Below, one piece after another: positions 1-6,839 of a stretch of DNA of 64,000 nucleotides. The stretch is from the NCBI GenBank assembly GCA_013215445.1, contig JABSRA010000015.1:1-64000 (forward strand), read 5' to 3'. The notes under the pieces are model-generated. The model had not been told where the DNA came from and ran no database searches. It was given only the letters and a program-made list of their open reading frames with translations. The DNA comes from Oceanospirillaceae bacterium (GTDB lineage: Bacteria; Pseudomonadota; Gammaproteobacteria; Pseudomonadales; Balneatricaceae). Numbering within the stretch: the first letter of the stretch is position 1; every line of letters starts with the position of its first letter. A program made the position numbers and the translations under genes.

Positions 1-12
1 GGCACGAGTCAT
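1..12 (-). CDS. 5' end of a second RAYT-like transposase gene (partial)
   Basis: The first 12 bases, read on the minus strand, give ATG and three codons (M-T-R-A) identical to the start of the transposase gene at 365-1378. They sit in the same 123-base context, so a second copy of the transposase, or a remnant of one, probably continues beyond the left edge. Only four codons are visible, so whether it is intact cannot be judged. Confidence 0.4.
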
Positions 13-123
13 AGAACCTCCCTTTCAGAGAAACATCTCTAAATTGAATTATCAATGAATTAAACTCTACCCCTTTTATTGTTAATATTCAATTAATCTA
101 TGCCTGTCCTTTAGTGTCTTTTT
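1..123. repeat. 123-bp direct repeat, copy 1 (RAYT element 5' end)
   Basis: Bases 1-123 match 1367-1489 with a single mismatch (A78 versus G1444). The repeat holds the first codons of the transposase, its untranslated leader and the presumed element terminus, and it may extend beyond the left edge. The match stops at base 123/1489, which is taken as the outer boundary of the element. Two copies of the same element family so close together suggest tandem insertion or duplication. Confidence 0.9.
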
Positions 124-189
124 AACTTGTTAAATTAAGTTAAATCAACGGTTTGCATGCAAATAAAATCACTTATTACAGGACAGGCA
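101..189. repeat. TGCCTGTCCT / AGGACAGGCA inverted repeats at RAYT element ends
   Basis: TGCCTGTCCT occurs at 101-110 and 1467-1476, and its exact reverse complement AGGACAGGCA at 180-189. The 1467 and 180 copies flank the transposase gene as inverted termini, and the 101 copy belongs to the left element. Short GC-rich inverted repeats flanking a Y1 transposase are what RAYT (REP-associated) systems use as substrates. Assigning them as element ends is inference. Confidence 0.6.
121..169. repeat. 49-bp direct repeat, copy 1
   Basis: A 49-base AT-rich sequence, identical at 121-169 and 270-318. It contains TTAACTTGTTAA and the palindrome TTTGCATGCAAA. It lies immediately outside the terminus of the left RAYT copy and recurs downstream of the right RAYT gene, so it probably belongs to the mobile unit or marks its duplication. 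Confidence 0.85.
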
Positions 190-269
190 CTTATTATAAC
201 TATTACTACTAAGAATCCTCCATCCAAGGTGCTATATTGTGTTGTCTGTATAGCCATACATAATATACA

Positions 270-318
270 TTTAACTTGTTAAATTAAGTTAAATCAACGG
301 TTTGCATGCAAATAAAAT
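270..318. repeat. 49-bp direct repeat, copy 2
   Basis: Second copy of the sequence at 121-169, 46 bases beyond the stop codon of the transposase gene. See the entry for copy 1. Confidence 0.85.
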
Positions 319-364
319 TGTACTTATCAGTATAATTCTACATTTTCTGTTTATCTATTGATGA

Positions 365-1378
365 TCAGGTAGGGAATAGCCTACTGCTAATAGTGATACC
401 TTTAATCCATTTTATAGAAAGTCTTTTAGCGTGTTCTCGTAATGCTTCACAACGGCCCATAGCACGACTGAAATGATGTGACCCTTTGGGCTGCATCGCT
501 TTGTGCCATTCTTCGGTATCTATCCCTAAACGCAACAATATGGGGGGTAATCGACCATCAATCACACCGCGCTTACCCTCCCTTATAACTCTGCCACTCC
601 ATTCAACTAACTCTAAATACTCTTGATAATGGTAAGGTATTTCATCTTTGAGTTGATGACCTTCTGCAACGAATTCTTTAAGTATTAAGTGGGTTGATAC
701 TATTGCAGTTGCCTTTGCGTTTTGATGACTTTTTACTGGTTTATCTGCTTCAATTCGTTGTTTTATCGAAGTGAAGTCTGAGTTTTCTGGTGTTTGTGCC
801 ATCATTGCTCGAATGGGATTAAGCTCTACATAAGCCATGCACGTGAGTAAGGCTTGTTCGTCTAACAGTGCTTGGCTCCTAAATCTCCCTTCCCAGAAGT
901 GCCCGGTGCAGCCGTCTTCAGAGTTTGCTCTGCGAGCTATAGACTCATTCAAGCTCTTCATAAACCAGCTAATATCTTCTAGACGAAGACGCCATTTGCC
1001 AACTATTTCAGCAATAAGGTCATGGTGTTCTTTAGAAAGTTTTTCGCCATTAATGAAACGCTGGATTATATCTGGGCCGGTATAAATTGTTCGCCAACGC
1101 TCAATCACTTCTAAATCTGTTAGGTCGTCTACTTGGCTTTTGTTAATGTATAAAACAAGATGATAGTGATTAGACATAATGGCATAAGCACAAATATCAA
1201 TACAAAAAACCGCCTCTATTTCAGCCAATCGATCTAGCATCCATTGACGCCGGTGTTCAAAATCTTGTTGAGTGGATTGGTCAAAACCACAGAGAAAAGC
1301 CCTTCTAACCACCCTTGAGATACAGTGGTAGTAAGGTGTGTCTTGGCAGCAGATTTGCTGAGATCGGGCACGAGTCAT
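365..1378 (-). CDS. REP-associated tyrosine transposase (RAYT, Y1/IS200-like)
   Basis: Single-strand DNA transposase of the HUH/Y1 family, 337 residues. The HUH pair is visible as H71-Y72-H73 in the segment IMSNHYHLVL. The conserved FWEGRF and YVELNPIRA segments follow, the latter carrying the probable nucleophilic tyrosine. The N-terminus YYHCISRVVRRAFLCG is typical of the long RAYT proteins common in marine gammaproteobacteria. The ATG lies inside a duplicated 123-base segment, and inverted TGCCTGTCCT motifs flank the gene. These enzymes usually act on REP-like palindromes rather than moving as classical insertion sequences. The reading frame is intact, so activity is plausible. Confidence 0.9.
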   Translation of the reverse strand: MTRARSQQICCQDTPYYHCISRVVRRAFLCGFDQSTQQDFEHRRQWMLDRLAEIEAVFCIDICAYAIMSNHYHLVLYINKSQVDDLTDLEVIERWRTIYTGPDIIQRFINGEKLSKEHHDLIAEIVGKWRLRLEDISWFMKSLNESIARRANSEDGCTGHFWEGRFRSQALLDEQALLTCMAYVELNPIRAMMAQTPENSDFTSIKQRIEADKPVKSHQNAKATAIVSTHLILKEFVAEGHQLKDEIPYHYQEYLELVEWSGRVIREGKRGVIDGRLPPILLRLGIDTEEWHKAMQPKGSHHFSRAMGRCEALREHAKRLSIKWIKGITISSRLFPT

Positions 1379-1489
1379 AGAACCTCCCTTTCAGAGAAAC
1401 ATCTCTAAATTGAATTATCAATGAATTAAACTCTACCCCTTTTGTTGTTAATATTCAATTAATCTATGCCTGTCCTTTAGTGTCTTTTT
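1367..1489. repeat. 123-bp direct repeat, copy 2 (RAYT element 5' end)
   Basis: Second copy of the repeat at 1-123. It covers the first 12 bases of the transposase gene, its leader, and the last 42 bases of the neighbouring 168-codon gene. Because the repeat also exists without the rest of that gene (at 1-123), the gene's final codons are probably element sequence rather than native sequence. Confidence 0.9.
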
Positions 1490-1954
1490 TTTCCTCTTAG
1501 AAGCTGAGTTTAGCCAATCTCGAACAATCTTTATTGCATTGCTCGGATTGTTTTCATGGGCTCTTATATCCTGTCCAGCAATATCTGATATGAAAACTTG
1601 ATATCTATATTGTTCAGTATCTGTAATTAGAAAGTTTTTCTTTTTCTGATGTTGGTCTCCATATTTCTTTGCCCCAAGAAACATGCCTAACTCAAGAGGC
1701 ATGTTAAACCGTGGCAAATTTGTTTTTATGCATAATTCGGTTCTACTAATATCGTGTATACCATAACGACACTGACTTATTATTTTGGATATTTTCTCAA
1801 TTCTAACCTCACCACCATCATCATCTTCGAGTGAGCACCTGGCTATGAACCCACAATCAAATATCGCAAATACTTTAGCGTAGAATATTTCTTTAAACTC
1901 TTCATCAAATGGACAGTTTATAAAAACATTATCATTGTAATCTTTCACGGCCAT
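1448..1954 (-). CDS. TIR/nucleoside-deoxyribosyltransferase-like protein, C-terminus replaced by RAYT element
   Basis: 168 residues with no exact name. The N-terminal strand NVFINCPFD, the segment YGIHDIS (64-70) and N84-M-P-L-E88-L-G resemble Rossmann-like TIR and nucleoside 2-deoxyribosyltransferase folds, where the Glu of an N-x-P-x-E-L-G motif attacks an N-glycosidic bond (NAD or nucleoside). That biochemical role is inference. It starts one base after the stop of the upstream H1-like gene (1956-2288), so the two are almost certainly co-translated. The last 13 codons (1451-1489) and the stop lie in the RAYT repeat. Similar proteins, as remembered, run on after the DWLNSAS segment, so this copy is probably C-terminally truncated. 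The catalytic core looks complete. Confidence 0.75.
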   Translation of the reverse strand: MAVKDYNDNVFINCPFDEEFKEIFYAKVFAIFDCGFIARCSLEDDDGGEVRIEKISKIISQCRYGIHDISRTELCIKTNLPRFNMPLELGMFLGAKKYGDQHQKKKNFLITDTEQYRYQVFISDIAGQDIRAHENNPSNAIKIVRDWLNSASKRKKKTLKDRHRLIEY

Positions 1955-1955
1955 T

Positions 1956-2288
1956 CTACTTTCTCCGTGACTTTGTGACTGATTTTACTGCAGACCGAGC
2001 TTTAGTTTTTGATACCGTTCCAGACTTAGCAGATGATTTCACTACGCGCTGAGACAATGCACTGCCAGCAGCTGACTTTGCGGCCCTAGATGCTTTTGGG
2101 TTCTTTAGTGTTTTAGATGCTGCGCTAGCGGCTCCTTTCGAAGTTACTTTCTTAGGTGATTTAGCCTGGGATAAAGCACTTCCTGCAGCGCTTTTAGATG
2201 CCTTAGTTGCTGTTTTTGATCGTATGGTTTTAGACGCACTTTTAGCAGCTTTTGGTTTTGTAACTTTAGATGTCCGTTTTACTGCCAC
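1956..2288 (-). CDS. Lys/Ala/Ser-rich histone H1-like basic protein
   Basis: 110-residue, very basic, low-complexity protein made of Lys, Ala, Ser, Thr and Arg, with no hydrophobic core. Two repeats of about 39 residues each end in K-S-A-A-G-S-A-L-S-Q (31-41 and 70-80) and begin with a SKT(I/L) segment. The composition is like bacterial histone H1-type or AlgP-type DNA-binding tails, so nucleic-acid binding is the natural guess but is unproven. The GTG start at 2288 has a GGAG Shine-Dalgarno eight bases upstream. It is the first gene of a two-gene unit with the TIR-like gene (1448-1954), one base apart. Confidence 0.7.
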   Translation of the reverse strand: MAVKRTSKVTKPKAAKSASKTIRSKTATKASKSAAGSALSQAKSPKKVTSKGAASAASKTLKNPKASRAAKSAAGSALSQRVVKSSAKSGTVSKTKARSAVKSVTKSRRK

Positions 2289-2605
2289 TTTTATAACTCC
2301 ATTTTCAATGATGCTTAACAGCTTGATTGTGCCCAGGCGTATTTACGTGAAAATGATATCTACTAAAACCAAGGCAAAACATTAACTTAAAAGTACTTTT
2401 CATATTGTTACACATCGAATTTGATTTCTAGTGTGCCATTTTAGGACAAAAATATTTAAATATTAACATTGAATTAAGCAGAAGCTGAGCCAGTCGTTAA
2501 ACTAAGATATGAAAATACAATTAGCTCTCGATTGAGTAATTTTTGAACACAAGTTGATAAGTTGTCACCAATAAAGCTAAATATGTTTATATTATGTTAA
2601 CTTAC
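2289..2605. other. AT-rich intergenic region, probable promoter of the H1-like/TIR-like cassette
   Basis: No credible reading frame on either strand. The region is AT-rich and must hold the minus-strand promoter for the gene starting at 2288, but no clear -35/-10 pair was recognised. Tandem terminators follow on the plus strand. Confidence 0.4.
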
Positions 2606-2630
2606 GCCTCGGTCTTTTCGGGGCATTTTT
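2606..2630 (+). terminator. Rho-independent terminator 1
   Basis: GCCTCG (2606-2611) pairs with CGGGGC (2619-2624) around a 7-base loop, followed by ATTTTT. The stem has one G-T pair. It resembles the second terminator 70 bases downstream. Confidence 0.6.
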
Positions 2631-2675
2631 GTCTTTGATGTTTGATCGATAGGAATTGATTAAGACTAATAATCT

Positions 2676-2700
2676 AAGCCTCGCACTAGCGGGGCTTTTT
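2676..2700 (+). terminator. Rho-independent terminator 2
   Basis: AAGCCTCGC (2676-2684) and GCGGGGCTT (2689-2697) form a 9-bp stem with an ACTA loop, followed by a T run to 2700. This is the strongest of three tandem terminator-like hairpins before the muramidase gene. No plus-strand gene lies upstream inside the window. Confidence 0.8.
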
Positions 2701-2713
2701 AATGTCTAATTTT

Positions 2714-2726
2714 TAAGGAGGTGATC
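2714..2726 (+). other. Orphan full-length anti-anti-Shine-Dalgarno sequence
   Basis: TAAGGAGGTGATC is complementary to the last 13 bases of the usual bacterial 16S rRNA 3' end (GATCACCTCCTTA). No ATG, GTG or TTG follows at a workable distance, so it does not obviously drive translation. It may be a relic of a deleted gene start. Confidence 0.5.
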
Positions 2727-2774
2727 TTTCGTCTACAGGTTTTCTTGAATTTCAACAGTTAAACCCGGCAAGCT

Positions 2775-2811
2775 AGCGGCTAATGTTTTCGGACAGCGGC
2801 CGCTTTTTTTT
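2775..2811 (+). terminator. Terminator-like hairpin just upstream of the muramidase gene
   Basis: AGCGGC (2775-2780) pairs with GCCGCT (2799-2804) around an 18-base loop, followed by eight Ts. It lies 22 bases before the start codon of the muramidase gene, so it could act as an attenuator or simply shield that gene from upstream transcription. Confidence 0.5.
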
Positions 2812-2833
2812 GATCGAAGCATAGGTGAGTGGT

Positions 2834-3634
2834 ATGTCGTTACTTAAAGTTGGCTCTAAAGGCGACAGTGTTAAACAGTTACAAAAGCAACTCAATGGCG
2901 CTGGTTATTATTGCTCAGTAGATGGAGACTTTGGGCCGAATACAGAGATAGCCGTAAAGAATTTTCAACGCGATAGAAGCTTAGTATCTGATGGTGAAGT
3001 TGGTCGTAAAACTAGAGCAGCACTTTTAAATAAAGACACCTCACATTTACTCAGTCATGACGATCTGATGAATGCAGCTGCAGACCTAAAAGTAGATGTC
3101 GCCACTATCTTCGCTGTGAAAGAGATAGAGAGTCGAGGTAATGGTTTTTTAGAAGATGGGCGCCCAGTGATCTTATTTGAACGTCATGTCATGAGAAGGC
3201 AGTTAAAAAAGCATGGCTTTAACGGAGCACAAATATCCGAATTCAAGCGATTACACCCGAACATCGTCAGTGGTAAAACGGGTGGTTACAAAGGAAAGGC
3301 AGGTGCTTATCGCCGCAGAAAAATTGGGGTGACTATTCATCCTCAGAGCGCTCTAGAATCCTGTTCATACGGCCTATTCCAAATCATGGGTTATCACTGG
3401 GAGCGATTAGAATTCAGTAGCGTTGAGGACTATGTAGATTTTGTTACCCAAAGTGAAGGTAACCAATTAGCCACCTTTGTCACTTTTATCAAAACCAACA
3501 CAAAGCTGTGGGGTGCATTAAGAAATCACTCCTGGGCTCTCTTTGCCAAGATATACAACGGCAAAGGCTACAAGAAACATCATTATGACAAAAGGCTAGC
3601 TGCTGCTTATTCACGGTATCAAGCTAACCTCTAA
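2834..3634 (+). CDS. Phage-type N-acetylmuramidase with peptidoglycan-binding domain
   Basis: Peptidoglycan hydrolase of phage endolysin type, about 266 residues. An N-terminal PG_binding_1 domain (LLKVGSKGDSVKQLQ onward, about 60 residues) is followed by an N-acetylmuramidase (DUF3380/PF11860) domain. The VKEIESRG segment holds the likely catalytic Glu, and LFERHVM and the YGLFQIMG segment are also present. There is no signal peptide, as expected for an endolysin needing a holin. ATG 2834 is preferred because AGGTGAG lies just upstream; GTG 2825 in frame has no such site. It precedes a small lipoprotein gene. No other phage genes are nearby, so this looks like an orphan lysis module. Confidence 0.85.
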   Translation: MSLLKVGSKGDSVKQLQKQLNGAGYYCSVDGDFGPNTEIAVKNFQRDRSLVSDGEVGRKTRAALLNKDTSHLLSHDDLMNAAADLKVDVATIFAVKEIESRGNGFLEDGRPVILFERHVMRRQLKKHGFNGAQISEFKRLHPNIVSGKTGGYKGKAGAYRRRKIGVTIHPQSALESCSYGLFQIMGYHWERLEFSSVEDYVDFVTQSEGNQLATFVTFIKTNTKLWGALRNHSWALFAKIYNGKGYKKHHYDKRLAAAYSRYQANL

Positions 3635-3648
3635 ATGAGGAATCTCTC

Positions 3649-3873
3649 ATGACCAAAATCCTTTTAATTATATCAATCCTAGTGCTTTCAGCATGCAAAC
3701 AAGATTACTCACTGGGTGATGCTAGCTTGCTGTATTGCAACTCAACCTCGCAAGCTGGCCGAGACACCCTACGTACAGTGCTTAATACGTGGGATTGGTG
3801 GTCAGGTCTTGCCTTTTTCCCGTTAGGAAAAATCACAAGTCAAAAGCTGACCCAATATTTTTTTGTTGCCTGA
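3649..3873 (+). CDS. Small predicted lipoprotein downstream of the endolysin
   Basis: 74 residues, starting 14 bases after the muramidase stop with a GAGG Shine-Dalgarno. It has a hydrophobic signal peptide and lipobox LSAC (Cys16), so a membrane-anchored lipoprotein is expected. Position and size recall the small lipoproteins that accompany phage endolysins (Rz1-like or accessory), but no sequence family was recognised. The C-terminal half reads poorly and may be shifted or truncated relative to the ancestral gene. Confidence 0.55.
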   Translation: MTKILLIISILVLSACKQDYSLGDASLLYCNSTSQAGRDTLRTVLNTWDWWSGLAFFPLGKITSQKLTQYFFVA

Positions 3874-3904
3874 GCAGAGAATCTGTCTCGATGAGGGAGC
3901 TAAC

Positions 3905-4116
3905 TCAGCAGAGATAGGCAGCGATGTCCGGTAATTGTTGCCGGTATTTAGTCTTTTCAAGTAATTCAGCATCCCACCAAACTCGATAACCATCGACTGC
4001 CGCGCCAATATGATAAGTTACCGATCTGAGGTCTGATAAGACAAGTTGCAGTAAAGAGAGCGATAGCCGTGCTGAGTATTTAACGCAATCACCACTAAAT
4101 ACTCAGTGTCCTGTAC
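3905..4116 (-). pseudogene. Possible frameshifted coding remnant downstream of xthA
   Basis: Two overlapping minus-strand frames without a start codon give protein-like sequence: 4116-4018 (including the segment DTEYLVVIALNTQHGYRS) and then, in another frame, down to a stop at 3905 (including YRVWWDAELLEKT). Joined by one shift they make about 70 residues with mixed, globular-looking composition. No family was recognised and chance is possible. Confidence 0.3.
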
Positions 4117-4125
4117 TAAAAAACG

Positions 4126-4941
4126 CTATATATCGAATTCGGCCCAGATTGGCGCATGATCAGAGGGTCTTTCCATGGCTCTGATGTCATAGTCAATCTC
4201 TGCCGCCGTGCATTTTTGGTACAAGCTGGGGGTGGCCAGTACTGCATCAATGCGCAATCCGCGCTTGGGCTCATCGGCAAAGGCTCTAGAGCGATAGTCA
4301 AACCAGCTGTAGCGTTGATCAGCTTCTGGATGGTGTAGGCGGTAGGTGTCTTGTAACCCCCAGCCCAACAACGTACTCAGCCACTCTCGCTCAATCGGTT
4401 GGAAACTCGCCTTGCCGGTTTTTAACCAGCGCTTGCGGTTGGGCTCGCCGATGCCGATATCCATGTCTTGTGGTGAGATATTTAGATCACCCAGCACTAT
4501 CACATGCTCGCTGGCATCGCAGTGCTCGGTTAGGTGTATTTGTAAATCTTCATAGAACTTCTGTTTGGCGGGAAATTTAGTTTCGTGGGCGATATTTTCC
4601 CCCTGGGGGAAGTAGCCGTTGAGTATGGTGACTAGATTGCCGTTGTCGCTTTCATACTTGCCGATAATCATGCGCCGCTGGGCGTCTTCAGCATCGCTGG
4701 CAAAGCCTTTTTGGATAGATAAAGCAGGCTTTTTGGAGATTAAACAGACCCCATAATGGCCTTTTTGGCCATGGTAGTCGACGTGATAACCCAAGTCTTC
4801 AATCATCGAGACCGGAAACTCATCATCGTGGACCTTTATTTCTTGAATGCCGATGACATCCGGGCTGTGGGTTTTAATCAATTCAGCCATTTGGTGGGGC
4901 CGGGCACGTAACCCATTTACATTAAATGATATTATTTTCAT
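4126..4941 (-). CDS. xthA: Exodeoxyribonuclease III
   Basis: AP endonuclease and 3'-5' exonuclease of base-excision repair, 271 residues (E. coli enzyme 268). Exonuclease-endonuclease-phosphatase fold motifs are present: SFNVNGLRA at the N-terminus, IQEIKV with the metal-binding Glu, NGYFPQGEN, LGDLNISP with Asp/Asn, and C-terminal SDHAPI with the catalytic Asp-His. The frame stays open upstream of 4941, but the family start MKIISFNVNG fixes ATG 4941. It is divergent from gor (start 5117), leaving about 175 bases for both promoters. Confidence 0.96.
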   Translation of the reverse strand: MKIISFNVNGLRARPHQMAELIKTHSPDVIGIQEIKVHDDEFPVSMIEDLGYHVDYHGQKGHYGVCLISKKPALSIQKGFASDAEDAQRRMIIGKYESDNGNLVTILNGYFPQGENIAHETKFPAKQKFYEDLQIHLTEHCDASEHVIVLGDLNISPQDMDIGIGEPNRKRWLKTGKASFQPIEREWLSTLLGWGLQDTYRLHHPEADQRYSWFDYRSRAFADEPKRGLRIDAVLATPSLYQKCTAAEIDYDIRAMERPSDHAPIWAEFDI

Positions 4942-5116
4942 CGCTATAACTACCAGTGTTTTGAATTTTTCAGGTATTCTAGCAGCAATTGAAACGAGTT
5001 CGAGCATTAATACAGTATAGCTATAGATTCCATCGATAAAATTAATTGGCATAGTACAACGTATAACTCGTAGAATTAGCCAGTAAAAGTAATAGTGATT
5101 AACAGGAGATAAGGTA

Positions 5117-6475
5117 GTGGCAGATTTTGATTTTGATTTATTTGTAATAGGGGCTGGATCAGGGGGTGTTCGCACCGCACGAATGGCTGCTGCTAAAGGT
5201 GTAAGAGTTGCTATCACTGAAGATTTATACTTAGGTGGTACTTGTGTCAATGTCGGTTGTGTACCGAAAAAACTGTTCGTCTATTCATCGCACTATGCGC
5301 ATGATTTTCAAGAGGCCAAAGGTTTTGGCTGGAATGTGGGTGAGACTAGTTTTGATTGGCCAACGTTACGTGATAACAAAACCAAGGAGATCGAGAGACT
5401 CAATGGTATCTATAAGAACATGTTGGTCAATGCCGGCTGTACTTTAATGACTGGGCGCGGGGTGATGATCGATGCACATACTGTGGAAGTTAATGGTGAG
5501 CAGTATACCGCTGAGCGCATATTAGTCGCCACTGGCGGCTGGCCATTTGTGCCTGATTTTCCAGGTAAAGAGCACGTTATTAGCTCTAATGAAGTATTCT
5601 TTTTAGAACAGTTTCCAAAGCGTGCTGTGGTCGTCGGTGGTGGCTATATCGCGGTTGAGTTCGCCGGTATTTTTGCAGGTCTGGGGGCTAAAACAGATCT
5701 GATTTATCGCGGTGAGTTATTCCTGCGCGGCTTTGATCAAGAAGTGCGGGAGTTTACCGCCAGAGAAGTCGCCAAGAAGCAGGTTAACTTGAATTTCAAT
5801 TGTGATATTACCTCCATTGACAAGCAAGCCGATGGCTCGCTGTTGATAACGACCAACGATGGCCGCACGATTGAAGCGGATTGTGTAATGTATGCCACCG
5901 GTCGCAACCCTAAAGTGGCAAATTTAGGCTTGGAGGCGCTGGGCATCAAACAAGCGGCGAATGGCGCTATTGTGGTTGACGACAATTTTCAGAGCTCGGT
6001 GCCCTCCGTCTATGCATTAGGCGATGTTATCGATCGTATTGCGTTGACTCCCGTGGCGTTGGCCGAAGGTATGGCGCTGGTTAATCACCTCTATAATGAG
6101 GGCAGTGCCGAGGTGAATTACGACTTGATCGCAACGGCGGTTTTCTGTCAGCCAAATATAGGGACGGTCGGACTCTCTGAAGAGCAAGCCCGTGAACAGT
6201 ATGCAAATATTGATGTGTATGTGAGTGACTTCAGAGCGATGAAGCATACCCTCTCTGGCAGTGATGAGCGGACTCTGATGAAGATGATTGTCGATAAAGC
6301 CAGCGATAAAGTGGTGGGAGTGCACATGGTAGGGTCGGAGGCAGGTGAGATTATCCAGGGGATTGCGATTGCGTTAAAAGCGGGTGCGACCAAGGCGGTA
6401 TTTGATTCGACTATCGGTGTTCACCCGACCGCGGCTGAAGAATTTGTCACGATGCGCACACCGACCAGATCTTAG
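5117..6475 (+). CDS. gor: Glutathione-disulfide reductase
   Basis: NADPH-dependent flavoenzyme reducing glutathione disulfide in the cytoplasm, 452 residues. Visible are the FAD Rossmann motif [10 protein letters not shown], the redox-active disulfide [13 protein letters not shown], the NADPH-binding [13 protein letters not shown], the YATGRNP and ALGD segments of the FAD domain, and the dimer-interface [16 protein letters not shown] with the catalytic His. GTG start at 5117 with AGGAG about eight bases upstream. A strong bidirectional hairpin follows at 6528. Confidence 0.96.
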   Translation: MADFDFDLFVIGAGSGGVRTARMAAAKGVRVAITEDLYLGGTCVNVGCVPKKLFVYSSHYAHDFQEAKGFGWNVGETSFDWPTLRDNKTKEIERLNGIYKNMLVNAGCTLMTGRGVMIDAHTVEVNGEQYTAERILVATGGWPFVPDFPGKEHVISSNEVFFLEQFPKRAVVVGGGYIAVEFAGIFAGLGAKTDLIYRGELFLRGFDQEVREFTAREVAKKQVNLNFNCDITSIDKQADGSLLITTNDGRTIEADCVMYATGRNPKVANLGLEALGIKQAANGAIVVDDNFQSSVPSVYALGDVIDRIALTPVALAEGMALVNHLYNEGSAEVNYDLIATAVFCQPNIGTVGLSEEQAREQYANIDVYVSDFRAMKHTLSGSDERTLMKMIVDKASDKVVGVHMVGSEAGEIIQGIAIALKAGATKAVFDSTIGVHPTAAEEFVTMRTPTRS

Positions 6476-6527
6476 TTTAGTTCGCGCTATTATTAATTGG
6501 GAGCTCTGTAAAATCAGAGCATCCCGC

Positions 6528-6553
6528 AAAAAAGGCTGTTATCAGCCTTTTTT
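6528..6553 (+). terminator. Strong symmetrical terminator after gor
   Basis: AAAAAAGGCTG (6528-6538) and CAGCCTTTTTT (6543-6553) form an 11-bp stem with a TTAT loop. The A and T runs make it usable on both strands. The remaining stretch to 6839 has no credible gene on either strand. Confidence 0.88.
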
Positions 6554-6839
6554 ATTGAGCTCCTTTCTCTTAAATTATCTCTTTGCAGTGTATTCGTTAT
6601 CACTTAAACAGTGCCATTCTTAATTGTCGACTCAGCTAACAGTGTTGGTCAGAATATAGCTCGATATAGAACGTTTGGCTTAGCTGTTCCCCGTGAGCAT
6701 CGGCTGCTTTGTGCTCGTGTGGTTGAGGTGCTGGCGAGCGAGAGTGGCTAGAGTGAAAATTATTAAGAGAGAGCAGTATGAAAAATAACAGCGGGAAGAA
6801 ACGAAGATGATCGTTGTAGAGGCGGATATTGGAACGTTA

